From assembly GCF_000147815.2 (NCBI RefSeq), contig NC_015957.1, forward strand, positions 6,014,001 through 6,078,000: DNA of 64,000 bases, read 5' to 3'. Position numbers and translations under genes: made by a program. Below the pieces are notes generated by a model. That model searched no databases and was not told the DNA's origin. It was given only the letters and a program-made list of their open reading frames with translations. Source of the stretch: Streptomyces violaceusniger Tu 4113 (lineage in GTDB: Bacteria; Actinomycetota; Actinomycetes; Streptomycetales; Streptomycetaceae). This document shows positions 38,401 through 59,700 of the stretch, piece after piece. Position 1 is the first letter of the stretch, and the number at the start of each line of letters is the position of its first letter.

Positions 38401-41063
38401 GTGGCCAGAGCCGTGACCAGGGAACGGGTCTCGTCCCCCTCCCGACGGAGGGCCGGTACGAAAGCGGCGTGCCCGTCGTCCAAGCACTCGCGGCCCATCG
38501 CGGACAGCGTGCCATCGGGACCCAGCTCCAGATACGTACTCACCCCGTACTCCGCCATCGCCCGCACACCATCCGCGAACCGCACCGCCGAACGCACATG
38601 CTCCACCCAATACTCCGGCGAACACACCACCTCCGCCTCCGCCAACTGCCCGGTCACGTTCGACACCAGGGGGATCACCGGCGCCGCGAACGACACATCG
38701 GCAATCGCCTCCCGGAACTCCTCCAGCATCGGCTCCATCCGCACAGAATGAAACGCATGCGAAACCGCCAACCGCCTCGTCCGACACCCCCGCCCCGACA
38801 ACTCCTCCGCCACCCGCAACACCGGCTCCTCATCACCCGAGAGCACCACCGCCGCAGGACCATTCACCGCAGCGATACACACCCCCGCAACCAACAACGA
38901 CCGCACCTCCTCCTCACCCGCGGCCACCGCCACCATCACCCCACCCTCCGGCAACGCCTCCATCAACCGACCCCGCGCCGCCACCAACACCACCGCATCC
39001 TCCAACGACAACACACCCGCCACATGCGCCGCCGTCACCTCACCCACCGAATGCCCACCCACCACATCCACCACCACACCCCAGGACTCCACCAACCGGA
39101 ACAACGCCGTCTCCACCGCGAACAACCCCGCCTGAGCAAACACCGTCCGCTCCAACAACCCCCCATCCCCGAACACCACCTCCCGCACCGAACCCACCAC
39201 CCCACCCGCACCCAACTCCCGATCCAACGCCACACACACCACGTCAAAAGCCTCCCGGAACACCGGGAACACCCCATACAACCCACGACCCATCCCCACC
39301 CGCTGACACCCCTGACCAGCGAACAACACCCCCAACCGACCACGCACCACCGAACCCGACACCACACCTCCCACCGACTCACCCCGCACCACCGCACCCA
39401 ACCCCGACAACACCTCACCCCGATCCCCCGCCACCACCACCGCACGATCCGACAACCCCGCCCGACCACAACCCAACGCGACACCCAGCTCCGCCACCCC
39501 CACCTCCGGGTGGGCATCGACGAAGTCCAGCAGCCGCCGCGCCTGGGCCCGCAACGCCGCCTCACCCCGCCCGGACACCACCAACGGCACCACTCCACCC
39601 GGCGCCTCCACCACAGGCACCTCCGCCACAGACATCTCCACCTCCGGCGCCACCTCGATCGCCGCCTCGATCGCCGCTTCCGGAGCCTGCTCCAGAATCA
39701 CGTGGGCGTTTGTCCCGCTCACCCCGAACCCCGATACCCCGGCCCGACGCGGACGCCCCACCTCCGGCCACACCCGCCGCTCGGTCAACAGCTCCACCGC
39801 ACCCGCCGACCAATCCACCTGCGGCGACGGCTCATCCACATGCAAAGTCCTCGGCAACACCCCTTGCCGCAGTGCCATCACCATCTTGATGACACCGGCC
39901 ACGCCCGCCGCTCCCTGCGTGTGGCCGATGTTGGACTTGAGCGAGCCGAGCCACAGCGGACGGTCCTCCGGCCGCCCCTGGCCGTATGTGGCCAGCAGCG
40001 CCTGCGCCTCGATCGGGTCGCCCAGCGCCGTACCCGTCCCATGGGCCTCCACCGCGTCCACCTCGGCGGCGGTGAGGCGCGCATGGGCCAGCGCCTGACG
40101 GATGACACGCTGCTGCGAGGGGCCGTTCGGCGCCGTCAGACCGTTCGACGCACCGTCCTGGTTCACCGCGCTGCCCCGCACCACCGCCAGCACCTGGTGA
40201 CCATTCCGCTCCGCGTCCGACAGCCGCTCCAGCAGCAGCACGCCGGCGCCCTCGGAGAAGCCGGTGCCGTCCGCGGCCGCGGCAAATGCCTTGCAGCGCG
40301 CGTCGGCGGCGAGCCCGCGCTGGCGCGAGAAGCCGATGAACGCCCGGGGGGTGCCCAGGACGGTGACGCCACCGGCCAGCGCCATCGAGCAGTCTCCCGC
40401 CCGCAGGGCCCGCGCCGCCAGATGGAGGGCCACCAGGGACGCGGAGCACGCGGTGTCGACCGTGACAGCCGGGCCCTCGAACCCGAAGGTGTAGGAGATC
40501 CGGCCGGACAGCACACTTCCGGCGTCGGAGGTCATCAGATAGCTCTCCAGGGCCTCGGGCAGCTCCGGCAGCCCGGCGCCGTAGTCGCTGCCCGCGAACC
40601 CGGAGAAGACACCGACGTCCTTGCCGCGCCACGCGGTCGGGTCGATTCCGGCCCGTTCGAACGCCTCCCAGGAGAGCTCGAGCATGATGCGCTGCTGCGG
40701 ATCCATCGTGACCGCCTCGCGCGGGGAGATCCCGAAGAAGCCCGCGTCGAACTCCCCGGCGTCGTGCAGAAATCCGCCCTCGTGTACGTAGCTGGTGCCC
40801 CGGTGGTCGGGGTCCGGATGGAACAGATGCGCCAGATCCCAGCCGCGGTTCACCGGGAAGCCGGTGATTCCGTCCCGTCCGTGCTGCACCAGGTCCCACA
40901 GCTCCTCCGGCGAGGACACTCCGCCCGGAAGCCGGCAGGCCATCGCGACGATCGCGATCGGTTCCGACTTCTCGGCCTCCAGCTCGCGGACCCGCTTCTG
41001 GGAACGTCGGGCGTCCGCCAGCACGCGCTTGAGGTATTCGCGCAGCTTCCCGTCATCTGCCAT
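35487..41063 (-). CDS. Type I PKS C: module 5 (KS-AT-DH-KR-ACP)
   Basis: A 1858-residue single-module PKS. Docking coil (1-30, [10 protein letters not shown]), KS (33-458, DTACSAS, EAHGTGT, NIGHTQ), AT (571-911; GHSVGE and HAFH, malonyl-CoA), DH (924-1228, [24 protein letters not shown]), KR (1404-1584, GGTGALG, LDD B-type motif, GNYAAAN), ACP (1684-1764, GFDSL), and a C-terminal docking region ending in an acidic [10 protein letters not shown] helix. An E-type double bond is predicted. ATG 41063 has AGGAG (41073-41077) 9 nt upstream. It follows PKS B by 81 bp and precedes PKS D by 18 bp, so all are on one transcript. Its AT, DH and KR are near copies of those in module 8. Confidence 0.94.
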   Translation of the reverse strand: MADDGKLREYLKRVLADARRSQKRVRELEAEKSEPIAIVAMACRLPGGVSSPEELWDLVQHGRDGITGFPVNRGWDLAHLFHPDPDHRGTSYVHEGGFLHDAGEFDAGFFGISPREAVTMDPQQRIMLELSWEAFERAGIDPTAWRGKDVGVFSGFAGSDYGAGLPELPEALESYLMTSDAGSVLSGRISYTFGFEGPAVTVDTACSASLVALHLAARALRAGDCSMALAGGVTVLGTPRAFIGFSRQRGLAADARCKAFAAAADGTGFSEGAGVLLLERLSDAERNGHQVLAVVRGSAVNQDGASNGLTAPNGPSQQRVIRQALAHARLTAAEVDAVEAHGTGTALGDPIEAQALLATYGQGRPEDRPLWLGSLKSNIGHTQGAAGVAGVIKMVMALRQGVLPRTLHVDEPSPQVDWSAGAVELLTERRVWPEVGRPRRAGVSGFGVSGTNAHVILEQAPEAAIEAAIEVAPEVEMSVAEVPVVEAPGGVVPLVVSGRGEAALRAQARRLLDFVDAHPEVGVAELGVALGCGRAGLSDRAVVVAGDRGEVLSGLGAVVRGESVGGVVSGSVVRGRLGVLFAGQGCQRVGMGRGLYGVFPVFREAFDVVCVALDRELGAGGVVGSVREVVFGDGGLLERTVFAQAGLFAVETALFRLVESWGVVVDVVGGHSVGEVTAAHVAGVLSLEDAVVLVAARGRLMEALPEGGVMVAVAAGEEEVRSLLVAGVCIAAVNGPAAVVLSGDEEPVLRVAEELSGRGCRTRRLAVSHAFHSVRMEPMLEEFREAIADVSFAAPVIPLVSNVTGQLAEAEVVCSPEYWVEHVRSAVRFADGVRAMAEYGVSTYLELGPDGTLSAMGRECLDDGHAAFVPALRREGDETRSLVTALATCYTRGVHVDWATVLGGSRTASVDLPTYAFQREHYWLVGERRGVGDVASAGLVGVGHPLLGAVTEVPGSGEVLFASRLSLGSHRWLADHVAAGAVLLPGAAFVELVVRAGDEIGSGGVEELVMESPLVLAEDEAVQVRVSVGEADEDGRRGVRVYSRVEDAGVGAAWVRHATGTLRSVEGITAPDVGLSVWPPVGAVAVDPVEVEGLYEGLERAGYRYGPVFQGVRAAWRLEGAVYAEVALPEEHRVQAAGFGLHPALLDAAMHAAAFQHRAERADRRTALPFVWRDVALYATGATALRVRVVPTGEDTLTLDLADESGAPVASVGSMVSRPVEPGQFKTASTHDRLLRPTWEETALTPDGTPLNTARVATAEDVRALAERGGPFDAVTVEVTEAGSVRELTSRVLEVVQAWATEPALDSTRMVVLTTGAVTVDPGEPVDPAIAAVWGLIGTAQSENTGRILLVDVDNEPSSYATLSALVPALFAADETQAAVRSGACFLRRLNRVVEVPEAGPVGVGSGGTVLVTGGTGALGGVVARHLVAVHGVRSLVLASRSGPGAAGAAELEAELVKAGACVRIVACDVADRDAVAGLLDVVPGDAPLSAVVHTAGVLDDGVLTALTPERMDAVFRSKVDGALHLHELTRHLDLSAFVLFSSAAGTFGSSGQGNYAAANAYLDALAQHRAAQGLPAISLGWGMWAQDEGMTAQLGDTDHRRMARDGLAALSPAEGMELFDTALRTAEPTVLPIKLDLGALRAQAATGAVPPLLRGLVPQPRRIRQKAQSAHAHDADALTVRLAGAGSTDRQAILLDLVRQEAAYVLGYASVGRIGPDAAFTDVGFDSLTVIELRDRLLARTGLRLPATFAFDFPTPLTLADHLTTRLVADTTQDPMLAEVARLEELVAARPPGGAKDTGAAARLRALAAKLSTDAPGPAGGTDIEATLEAASVDDVLAFIDDEFGIVDPSDSDRAYE
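38530..39475 (-). repeat. Malonyl AT cassette, copy in module 5
   Basis: Copy of the AT core found at 23155-24290 and 50097-51229. The neighbouring DH (37625-38330) and KR (36380-36885) also match module 8 (22440-23120 and 21170-21660). Confidence 0.8.
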
Positions 41064-41144
41064 GAGTGGTCACTCCTGAAGGAAACGGTGGCGTGTGCTG
41101 GAGGGTCGGCGGGGTGCGGGGTGCGGTCGCGGGGGGCCGGGCGG

Positions 41145-47768
<6,624 letters not shown>

Positions 47769-47796
47769 GGCTGCTCCCACCGCTTCGAGTGCGCGA

Positions 47797-50700
47797 TCAC
47801 AACTGGGTTCCGTCGAATGCCCGTTGGACGAGTCCGGCGATATCCATTCCATCGATCAGGTCGAGCTCTTCGTCGGCGGACGGCCGACTCCCGTTCCCCG
47901 CGGTCGCATCCGTCCTGGCCAGCGACCGCAGCGCGTCGAGCACTCCGGCCTCGCGGAACCGGCTGAACGGTAGGGAGGCCAGGACGCGGCGGATCTCCTC
48001 CTCATCGGCCTCGGTGACCTCCTCGTCGCCCTGGTCTCCCAGGAGTTCGGTGCGCAGGTACTCCACCAGCGCGGTGGGCGTGGGGTAGTCGAAGACGAGG
48101 GTGGCCGGCAGCCGGGTGCCCAGAGCGGCGCCGAGGGTGTTGCGCAGGTTCACCGCCGCGAGGGAGTCGAACCCCATCTCCTGGAAGGCGCGTTGCGGTT
48201 TGACGGCCTCGACGCCGCTGTGCCCCAACGCGATGGCCGCGTTCTCGCGCACCACCTTCATCAGCGCGCGTTCCCGCTCGGCGTCGGAGCCCGCGGCCAG
48301 TTCGCGCAGGAACTCCGAGGCGGACTCGTCGGTGGCCTCGTCCGGCCGAAGGCTGTCGACGATCTCCTGAACGCCCGGCAGGTCACCGATCAACGGGCTG
48401 GGCCGCAGCGAGGTGAACGCCGGGACGAACGCCGACCAGTCGATGTCCGCCACGGCCACGAGCGTGTCGTCATGGCGGACTGCGTGTGTCAGTGCCGCCA
48501 TGGCCGTCTCGGGCGCCATGGGCAGCACACCACGGCGGCGCAACTGCTCCTGGGCCGTGGCGTCGGCGGCCACACCGAAGCCGTCGATCACACCCCAGGC
48601 CACCGAGGTGGCCACCAGCCCCCGGGCGCGGCGACGCTCGATCAGGGCGTCGAGCTGTGCGTTCGCCGCGCCGATCAGTCCCTGGCCGCCACCGCCCCAG
48701 ACGCTGGCGACCGAGGAGAAGACCACGAACAGGTCCAGTTCCCGATCGGCCAGGAGCGTGTCGAGATGGAGCAGACCGTCCACCTTGGCCGCCAGCGTCC
48801 GGGCCAGTTCATCGGCGCTGGTGGCATCGGTCTGGGCGATCCGTGCGAGGTCGGCGGTGTGCACGACGCCGGTGAGCTCGGGATACGCGGCGGGCCCGGT
48901 GAGCAGCCGCTCGACCGCGTCCCGGTCGGTAAGGTCCGCCGGGCACACCGTCACCTTCGCGCCCTGACCGCTCAGCTCGTCCCGCAAGGCCACCACATCC
49001 GGCGCCTCCACATCCGGCGCCCCCGGATCCGTCCCGACGGTCAGCACCAGATGTTCGGCACCGGCACCGGCCAGCCAGCGCGCGGCGTGCCGGCCGAGAC
49101 CCTCCGTACCGCCGGTGACCAGGACGGTGCCACGCGGCCGCCACTCCGGCTTCGCCACGGCGGTGGGCAGTGGTCGGCTCCGCATCCTGCGCAGGAACGC
49201 GCCGGTGGCGCGGATCGCGAGCTGGTCCTCATCGCCCGGATCGGCCAGCGCGCCGAGCAGGGTCCGGGCGGCCCGGTCGTCGAACACGTCCGGGAGGTCC
49301 ACCAGCGATCCCCATCGGTCCGGCTGCTCCAGCGCCACGGCCAGGCCGAGTCCCCACACCGCCGCCTGTTCCGGGGCGCTGAGCCGGTCCGCCGCGCCAA
49401 CGCTCACCGCACCCCTGGTGGCGCAGTACAGACGGTGGCCGGAGCCCAGATCACCCAGGGCCTGCACCAGGGCCAACGTGGCCGCGGCACCCTCGGTGAG
49501 CGTCGCGGAGCCGGGACGGATGCGCTGGTCGAGCGCGAGCAGGGACAGTATTCCGCCGATGTCCTCATGGTCCGCCAGCGCGCCGCGCAGCGTCTCGGCG
49601 AGAGCGGCGCGGTCCGCCGATTCGGCTCCGTCGAGCCGCAGGGTCGTGGTGCGCAGACCCTGGCGATTCAGCGCCGGGACCACCTGGGCCGCGTACTCCT
49701 CGTCCCGGCAGCCGTATGGCAGGACGACCAGCCAGGTGCCGGTGGGCACGCCGGAGGCGGCACCGGGAAGCGGCTTCCAGGTGACCTGGTAGCGCAGCCG
49801 GTCGGCCGCGGACTTCTCACCGCGCTTGCGTCGCCAGTCCGAGAGCACGCCCAGCGCGCCGCCCACGGCGTCCAGAGCGGCACGGTCGTCCTCGCCGTCG
49901 GCCAGGTCCAGCGCCTCGGCCACCGAGCCCAGGTCTTCACGTTCCACGGCGGCCCAGAACCGGGCGTCGTCGGTGTCGTCGGAGGCGCCGCCGGGGCTCT
50001 GGTGAGCGGCGGGCCGGGTGTCATGGAGCCAGTAGTGCGCGCGCTGGAAGGCGTATGTGGGCAGATCAGGGAGGTGAACGGGCGGAACGGCGCCGCCGAA
50101 CAGGGCGCCGAAGTCGACGCGTACGCCTGCCACATGCAGTCGCGCCACGGCGGACAACAGCGCACGGACCTCGTCGCCCTCCCGCCGCAAGGACGGCACC
50201 ACCACGGACTCTTCGGCCGACTCCTCCGAAAGACAGTCACCGACCATCGCCGACAACACCGCATCCGGCGCCAACTCGAGGTAGGTGCCCACCCCGTACT
50301 CCGCAAACGCCCGCACACCATCCGCAAACCGCACGGCGGAGCGCACATGCTCCACCCAGTACTCCGGCGAACACACCATGGCCGCGTCCGCCAACCCCCC
50401 GGTCACGTTCGACACCAGGGGGATCACCGGCGCCGCGAACGACACATCGGCAATCGCCTCCCGGAACTCCTCCAGCATCGGCTCCATCCGCACAGAATGA
50501 AACGCATGCGAAACCGCCAACCGCCTCGTCCGACACCCCCGCCCCGACAACTCCTCCGCCACCCGCAACACCGGCTCCTCATCACCCGACAGCACCACCG
50601 CCGCAGGACCATTCACCGCAGCGATACCCACCCCCGCAACCAGCAACGACCGCACCTCCTCCTCACCCGCGGCCACCGCCACCATCACCCCACCCTCCGG

Positions 50701-53700
50701 CAACGCCTCCATCAACCGACCCCGCGCCGCCACCAACACCACCGCATCCTCCAACGACAACACACCCGCCACATGCGCCGCCGCCACCTCACCCACCGAA
50801 TGCCCACCCACCACATCCACCACCACACCCCACGACTCCACCAACCGGAACAACGCCGTCTCCACCGCGAACAACCCCGCCTGAGCAAACACCGTCCGCT
50901 CCAACAACCCCCCATCCCCGAACACCACCTCCCGCACCGAACCCACCACCCCACCCGCACCCAACTCCCGGTCCAACGCCTCACACACCACGTCAAAAGC
51001 CTCCCGGAACACCGGGAACACCTCATACAACCCACGACCCATCCCCACCCGCTGACACCCCTGACCAGCGAACAACACCCCCAACCGACCACGCACCACC
51101 GAACCCGACACCACACCCCCCACCGACTCACCCCGCGACACCGTTGCCAGCCCCGCCAACACCTCCTCCCGATCCCCCGCCACCACCACCGCACGATCCG
51201 ACAACCCCGCCCGACCACAACCCAACGCGAGGGCGAACTCACCAAGATCCTGGTCCGGTCGCTGATCCAGGAAGGACAGCAGCCGCTGCGCCTGAGCGCG
51301 CAGCGCGCCCTCGCCTCGCGCGGACACCGCAAGAAGCGCCAGACCGCCCGGCAACTGCGGAGTAGGTGGGGCGGGCTCAGGTACGTCCGTGGGCTGTTCC
51401 AGGATGACGTGGGCGTTGGTGCCGCTGACACCGAACGCCGACACCCCGGCCCGACGCGGACGCCCCACCTCCGGCCACACCCGCTCCTCGGTCAACAGCT
51501 CCACCGCACCCGCCGACCAATCCACCTGCGGCGTCGGCTCATCCACATGCAACGTCCTCGGCAACACCCCATACCGCAACGCCAACACCATCTTGATCAC
51601 ACCAGCCACACCCGCGGCCGCCTGAGCATGACCGATATTCGACTTCAACGACCCCATCCACAAAGGCCGATCACGATCCTGGCCATACGTGGCCAACACC
51701 GCCTGCGCCTCGATCGGATCTCCCAACGGCGTGCCTGTCCCATGGGCCTCGACCGCATCCACATCCGACGCCACCAGCCCCGCCCCGGCCAACGCCCGCC
51801 GAATTACCCGCTGCTGCGACGGACCATTCGGCGCCGTCAACCCATTCGACGCACCATCCTGATTCACCGCACTGCCACGCACCACCGCCAACACCCGATG
51901 ACCACGCCGCTCCGCATCCGACAGCCGTTCCACCAGCACCACGCCCGCGCCCTCGGCCCACCCTGTACCATCCGCCGACGCCGCGAACGACTTGGATCGG
52001 CCGTCCGGGGCGAGCCCGCGCTGACGGGAGAACTCCACGAAGGCGTCCGGCCCGGCCATCACCGTCACCCCACCGGCCAGCGCCATCGAGCACTCCCCCG
52101 ACCGCAACGCCTGCGCCGCCAAATGCAACGCCACCAACGACGACGAACACGCCGTATCCACCGTCACCGCAGGCCCCTCGAACCCCAACACATACGACAC
52201 CCGACCCGACAGCACACTGCCCGCACCGCCGGTCATGAGGTAGCCCTCGGAGCCGTCGGGAGCCGTGTCGAGGCGGCTGGCGTAGTCGTGGTTGACCATT
52301 CCGGCGAAGACACCGATGTCCTGGCCGCGGAGCGAGGCCGGGTCGATTCCGGCCCGCTCCAACGCCTCCCACGACGTCTCCAGCAGCAACCTCTGCTGCG
52401 GATCCATCGCCAGCGCCTCACGCGGCGAGATCCCGAAGAAGTCGGCGTCGAACTCGCCCGCGTCGTAGAGGAAACCACCTCGCCGCGTGTAACTGGTCCC
52501 GGGATGGTCCGGGTCCGGGTCGAACAGGTTCTCCAGATCCCAGCCACGGTCCACGGGGAAATCCCCGATGCCCTCGCCCCCTGCCGTGACCAGCTCCCAC
52601 AGGTCCTCCGGCGAGGCCACGCCGCCCGGCAATCGGCATGCCATTCCCACGATCGCGATCGGCTCCGTCGGATCGGCCGCCGCCCACGCCGATCCGGTCC
52701 ATCCGATGTCCCGTCCGAGAAGCCGGGCGTGCAGGAACGACGCGAGCGCGGCTGGTGTCGGATAGTCGAAGGCGAGCGTGGTCGGCAGCTCGGCGCCGGT
52801 CAGCTCGCGCAGGCGGTTACGGAGCCGGACCACGTTCAAGGAGTCGAAGCCGAGGTCCTGAAAGGCCCGTTCGCCGTCGATCGCCGACGCATCGTCGTGT
52901 CCAAGCACCGCGGCCGCGCTGCTCAACACCACATCCAGGACCAGCCGGTGGCGCTCGGCCTCCGTACCGGCCATCAGCCGCTCGGCGAAGTCCGTGGTGC
53001 CGCCGCCCGCGAGCGCTGCCGCCTCCGGCGGCAACCGGCGTGCGGGACGCAGCTCACCTGCCGTAGTGGCGTCCGTTGCGGGCCGGTCCGATACGGGGAC
53101 GGCGTCCGGCCAGTACCGCCGGTGCTGGAAGGCGTAGGTCGGCAGGTCGACCCTGCGCCGCGAGGACCCTGAGAGCAGCGCGGTCCAGTCGACCGGTATG
53201 CCACGGACGTGCAGCCGGGCGAGCGCGGCCACGGCGGCGACGGGATCGGCCTGTTCACCGTGCACCGTGGCCACGAACATGGCCGGGTCGGCGCCGTCGC
53301 CCAGCGCTTCCTGCGCCATGGCGGTGAGGACACCATCGGGTCCCAGTTCCAGGAAGGTCGTGACGTCCCCGGCGTGGAGTGTGCTGACGGCATCGAGGAA
53401 ACGGACGGTCCTGCGGGCGTGCTCGACCCAGTAGTCCGGGGAGCACTGCTGGTCGGAGGTGGCCCACTCGCCCGTGACGTTGGAGACGATGGGCACCGTG
53501 GGAGGCGCGTACGACAGCCCGGCGGCGACAGCGCGGAACGCCTCCAGCATGCGGTCCATATGCGCGGAGTGGAAGGCATGGCTGACCCGCAGCCGCTTGG
53601 TCCGGTACCCCTCGGCCGCGCATTTCCGCTCGACGGCCACCACGGCGTCCTGGTCGCCGGAGACGACGACGGAGGCGGGTCCGTTGACCGCGGCGATATC

Positions 53701-56700
53701 CACGGTGCCCGGTTGATCGGCCAGCAGAGACCGCACCACGGACTCGGGGACGTTGAGCGCGACCATCGCGCCACCGGGCAGGGCCTGCATCAGCCGCCCG
53801 CGCGCGGCCAGCAGCGCGGCGGCGTCCTCGAGGGACAGCACGCCCGCCACATGGGCCGCGGTCAGCTCGCCTACGGAGTGGCCGGCGAGGGCGTCGGGGC
53901 GCACTCCCCAGGACTCGTACAGCCGGAACAGCGCGGTCCCCAGTGCGAACAGCCCCGCCTGGGCGTACACCGTCCGGTCGAGCAGTTCCGCTTCGGGGGA
54001 TCCGGGCCGGGCGAACACGACGTCCCGGACGGGGTGCGCGACATGCCCGGCGTCGACCAGATGCCGGTCCAATTGCGCACAGGCCGCGTCGAAGGCATCG
54101 CGGAACGCGGGATAGCGCGCATGCAGTTCCCGGCCCATGCCCGCGTGCTGGCTGCCCTGTCCGGTGAACAGCACCGCGAGCCTGCCGGGGCTCCGCACAC
54201 CTCGCGCGACCGGGCCATCGCTCGGCCCGGTGATGGCGTCCAGCCCGCTCAGCAACTCCGCGCTCCCCGTGCCCACGACCACGGCCCGGTGGTCGAGCGC
54301 GGCTCGTGTGGTGATGAGCGAGTGGGCGATGTCGCCCGGGTCGAGTTCCGGGTGCCTGCGGGCGAACTCCGCGAGCCGGGCCGCCTGGCCGTACAGCGCG
54401 TCGGCGCTTCTGGCCGAGATCACCCACGGTACGGCGGGGATCGCGTCCGGGTCCGCCGCAGCGGGCCCGGTGGCGGTGGCAGGCGCCTGTTCGACGATCA
54501 CATGCGCGTTGGTGCCGCTGACGCCGAACGCGGACACTCCGGCCCGGCGCGGGCGTTCCGCCTCCGGCCACGGGCGTTCCTCGGTCAGCAGTTCCACCGC
54601 TCCCGCCGACCAGTCCACCTCCGGGGTGGGGGCGTCGACGTGCAGCGTCCGCGGCAGGACACCGTGTCGCATCGCCATGACCGTCTTGATCACACCGGCC
54701 ACGCCCGCGGCGGCTTGGGCATGACCGATGTTCGACTTCACCGAGCCCAGCCACAGCGGCCGGTCGCGGTCCTGTCCATAAGTGGCGAGGATGGCCTGCG
54801 CCTCGATGGGATCGCCCAGTGCCGTTCCCGTGCCATGCGCCTCGACCACGTCCACGTCCGCGGCCGACACACCCGCGTTGGCCAGCGCCTGACGGATGAC
54901 ACGCTGCTGCGACGGACCGTTCGGCGCCGTCAGACCGTTCGACGCACCGTCCTGGTTGACCGCGCTGCCCCGCACCACCGCCAGCACCTGGTGACCGTTC
55001 CGCTCCGCATCCGACAAGCGCTCCAGGAGCAGCACACCCACGCCTTCCGCCCACCCTGTGCCATCGGCCGAGGCGGCGAAGGGCTTGCACCGGCCGTCGA
55101 CCGACAGTCCGCGCTGGCGGGAGAAGTCCACGAAGGCGTCGGGCCCGGCCATCACCGTCACGCCACCGGCCAGCGCCATCGAGCACTCACCCGCCCGCAA
55201 CGCCTGCGCCGCCAAATGCAACGCCACCAACGACGACGAACACGCCGTGTCCACCGTCACCGCGGGACCCTCCAGGCCCAGGGTGTAGGCCACGCGCCCG
55301 GACAGTACGGCCGCGGAGACGCCGGTGATCCGGTGCCCCTCCACCTCGTCCGGGACGTGGCGCAGGCGGATCGCGTAGTCCTGGGTGTTCATCCCGGTGA
55401 ACACTCCGATGGCGCTGCCGCCCACCGCGGTCGGGTCGATCCCGGCCCGCTCGAACACTTCCCATGAGGTCTCCAGCAGCAGCCGCTGCTGCGGATCCAT
55501 CGCCAGCGCCTCACGCGGCGAGATCCCGAAGAACTCGGCGTCGAACCCGGCGGCATCGGGCAGGAACGCGCCGTGCCGGACGTAGGAGGTGCCGGGGTGA
55601 TCCGGGTCGCGGTCGTAGAGCGCCGACAGATCCCAGCCACGGTCGTCCGGGAAGTCGCCGACGGCGTCACCGCCCTCGCTGATCAGGCGCCAGAAGTCCT
55701 CGGGGCTGTGCACCCCGCCCGGAAAGCGGCAGCTCATCGCGACGATGGCGATGCCATCGTCCGATGCCTTGTCCGCCGGTGCCGGGGCGGCGGGGGTGCT
55801 CGGCGACCCCAGCAGTTCGGTGTGCAGATGCCTGGTGAGGGCCAGTGGGCTGGGGTGGTCGTAGAGCAGGGTCGAGGGAAGCCGGAGCCCGGTGGCCGCG
55901 TTGAGCCGGTTGCGCAGTTCCACGGAGGTCAGTGAGTCGAAGCCTAGATCCCGGAAGGCCCGTCCGGCGGCGAGACCGTCCGCCGAGGAGTGTCCGAGCA
56001 CCTGGGCGGCATGGCGGGTGACCAGGTCCAGCAGCGTCTGCTCCCGTTCGGCGGGGTCCGCTGACTCCAGCCGTCGTACGAGGTCGGTCGGCGGCGTCGC
56101 CGTCCGGCTCACGATCCGGCGGCCCGGTGGCACCAGCTTGTGCAGCACAGGGACGACCGGGGTGGTGGCCGCGTGGGCACGCAGGCCCGCGAGGTCCAAC
56201 CGGGCCGCCACCAGCGCGGGCGTGGCGCTGCGCAGACCGGTGTCGAACAGTGCGAGACCGGTCTGCTCCGACAGGGCGGTCATGCCGAAGCGCCGGGTGT
56301 GCTGGCGCAGGTCGGCCGCGGTGAGATGTGCGGTCATCTCGCTGCTGAGCGCCCAGTGGCCCCAGGCGAGCGCGGTGGCCGGGAGCCCTGCCGCCCTGCG
56401 CCGCTGGGCCAGTGCGTCCAGGAAGGCGTTGGCCGCGGCGTAGTTGGCCTGTCCGGGGTTGCCGAAGACGCCCGCGGCCGAGGAGAACACCACGAACGCC
56501 GCGAGGTCCATGTCGCGCGTCAGCTCGTGCAGGATGACGGCGGCGTCCGCCTTGGGGCGGAGGACGGTGTCCAGCCGTTCGGAGGTCATGGCGGTGATCA
56601 CGCCGTCGTCCAGGACCCCGGCGGTGTGGACGACCGCCGTGAGGGGCGCTTCGGCGGGAAGCGAGGCCAGCAGTTCCGCCACCGCCCTCCGGTCGCCGAT

Positions 56701-59700
56701 ATCGCAGGCCGCGGTGCGTACGGACGCGCCCAGCGCGCCCAGTTCGGACTCCAGCTCCGCCACGCCTTCGGCGGCACCGCCACGGCGACTGACCAGCAGG
56801 AGGTTGCGCACGCCGTGCTCGGCCACGAGGTGCCGGGCGAACAGCCGACCCAGTGCGCCCGTGCCACCGGTGACGAGAACCGTACCCGCCGGGTCCAGCG
56901 GCCGCCGTGACTCCTCCTCATCCGGCGTCGCGCGCACGAGCCTCGGTACGGATGCCGCCCCGGCGGTGATGGCGATCTGCGGTTCGCCGGTGGCCAGTAC
57001 GGCGGGCAGCAGCGCGCCGGAGGCGGCGTCCTCGTCCATCGCCACCAGGACCAGCCGGTCCGGGGCCTCCGACTGTGCGGAACGCACGAGCCCCCAGACC
57101 GCCGCGCAGATCGGGTCGGTGACCCCGCGTGTGACGATGACCAGCCGCGAATCCGTCTCCGGCGCGGCCAGCCACGCCTGAACCCACTCCAGCGCCTGTG
57201 AGGTCAGCGCCCGGAGGCCGTGGGTGGTGTCCGCCAAGTCCACACAGACGAAGGGCGGTACGTTCCCGTGGGCGGCGAGCGACGTCAACTCGGCCGGGCT
57301 CGTGACTGTCAGTGTCGCCAACAGCGGATCAGAGGTGGCCAGGGCGGATGCGGCCGAGGCGACCGGGAGGGGAAACCACTCGACCTGGAACAGCGCGTCC
57401 TGCGGATCCGTCCCGGCGCCCGTCACCAGCCCGTCGGCGGGGAGTGGCCGCGACATCACCGAGCCCACGGACCCGACCGCCCGACCTGCGGAGTCCGCCA
57501 GCTCCAGCGCCACACCTCCCTGACCGTCCCGGCTGATCCGCGCGCGCAGCGCGGTCGCCCCCGTCGCGGACAGGGACACCGCGCGGTAGGCGACGGGCAG
57601 CGCCGACGCCTCGCCGTGAGTGTCGGCGTGGCATACGGCTTCCAGCAGTGCGGGGTGCAGTGCGCAGCGCTCTGCTTCCTCGTGCTGGTCGTCGGCCAGT
57701 TCCACCTCGGCGAAGATGTCGGTGCCACGGGTCCACGCCGAGCGCAGAGCACGGAAGGCCGGGCCGATGCCACGTCCACCCCGTGCCAGATCGTCGTACA
57801 CCTGCTCCACATCGACGGGGGTGGCTCCGGCCGGCGGCCACGGTGCGAGGTCGATATCGGGTGCGGTGGTGGCCTCGGCGAGCGTGCCCGTGGCGTGTCG
57901 GGTCCAGCCCGTCCCGTTCGCCCCGTTGCCCTGCCGTCGGGAGTGCACGGTGAGGCGGCGTCGGCCGGAGTCATCCGCCCCACCGACGACCACCTGGAGC
58001 TGCACACTCATGCTCTCCGTCAGCACAAGCGGGGCCTCGATGAGCAATTCGTCGACGACACCGCAGCCGACCTCGTCACCGGCACGTACCGCCAGCTCCA
58101 CAAAGGCCGATCCAGGGAGGACGACCGCACCTGCCATCGTGTGGTCGGCCAGCCACGGGTGAGTGCTCAGCGACAGTCGCGAGGTGAACAACACCCCTTC
58201 CATGTCGGGCAGTTCCACCCATGCGCCCAGTAGGGGGTGCTGAGCACCATCGAGGCCGACGGCGGTCACCTCGCCGGATCGGTGGCCACTCTTCAGCCAG
58301 TAGTGCTGGTGTTGGAAGGCGTAGGTGGGCAGATCCAACGCGGCATGCGCCGGGATGTCCCCGAGCAGCGCTGTCCAGTCGACGGGGACACCGCGTATGT
58401 ACGCCTCGCCCAGGGACGTGAGCACGCGGCGCATGCCACCCTCGTCCCGGCGGAGGGTCCCGGTCACCACAACCGGTCCGGCGTCCGCCTGCTCGGCCGC
58501 CGCCTCAATGCTCATCGTCAGCACCGGATGCGCACTCACCTCAACAAACGCCGCAAAGCCTTCCTCAATCAACCGATCGATCGACGGGGCGAACCGCACC
58601 ATGCTCCGCAGGTTGCGGTACCAGTACCCGGCATCCAACTCCGCCGTATCCACCCACCCCGCCTCCACCGTCGAGAAAAACGGAATACGGGACGACACCG
58701 GTCGGATCTGCGACAACGAGCGGGCAAGCTCCTCCTCCACCGCCTCCACCTGCGCCGAATGCGACGCGTAATCCACATCAACCCACCGCGCCCGCACCCC
58801 CACACCCCCGCACTCCTCCACCAGCCCCCGCAGCGCCCCCACCTCACCGGCCACCACCACCGACAACGGCCCATTCACCGCCGCCACCTCCACCCGACCC
58901 GACCAGCCCTCAACCAGCCGCCCAGCCTCCTCCACCCCCACACCCAGCGACACCATCCCACCCCGACCCGACAACCCCGCCGCAACCACCCGACTCCGCA
59001 ACACCACCACCCGCGCCGCATCCTCCAACGACAACCCACCCGCCACACACACCGCCGCAATCTCCCCCTGCGAATGACCCACCACCGCCGCAGGCTCCAC
59101 CCCAAAAGACCGCCACACCCGCGCCAACGACACCATCACCGCAAACGACACCGGCTGCACCACATCCACCCGCCCCAACGACACCCCACCCCCCACACCC
59201 CGCACCACATCCACCAACGACCACCCCGTCAACGGATCCAACACCCCCGCACACTCCCCCAAAGCCTCCGCAAACACCCCACACGACCCCAACAACTCCG
59301 CACCCATACCCACCCACTGCGCCCCCTGACCAGGAAAAACAAACACCACCCGACCCAGAACATCCACCCTTCCCGCCCCACCACCCTCCGCAACCGCCGC
59401 CAGCCCCGCCAACGCCTCAACCCGATCCCCAGCCACCACCACCGCACGGTCCGACAACGTTGCCCGACCGGACGTCAGCGCTGCTCCCAGCTCCGCCACA
59501 CCCACATCAGGTCGGCCTTCGACGAAGTCCAGCAACCGCCGCGCCTGCGCCCGCAACCCCGCATCGCCACGCCCCGACACCACCAACGGCACCACACCAC
59601 CCGGCACCTCCGGCGTCGGAACACCATCCCCCGACCGGTCCGGAGCCTGCTCCAAAATCACATGCGCATTCGTCCCACTCACCCCGAACCCCGACACCCC

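Noticed and set aside
47769..47852. Longer start of PKS B at 47852
   Set aside because: It would overlap the end of PKS A by 56 bp and has no ribosome binding site, whereas ATG 47768 has GGGAG at the right distance.
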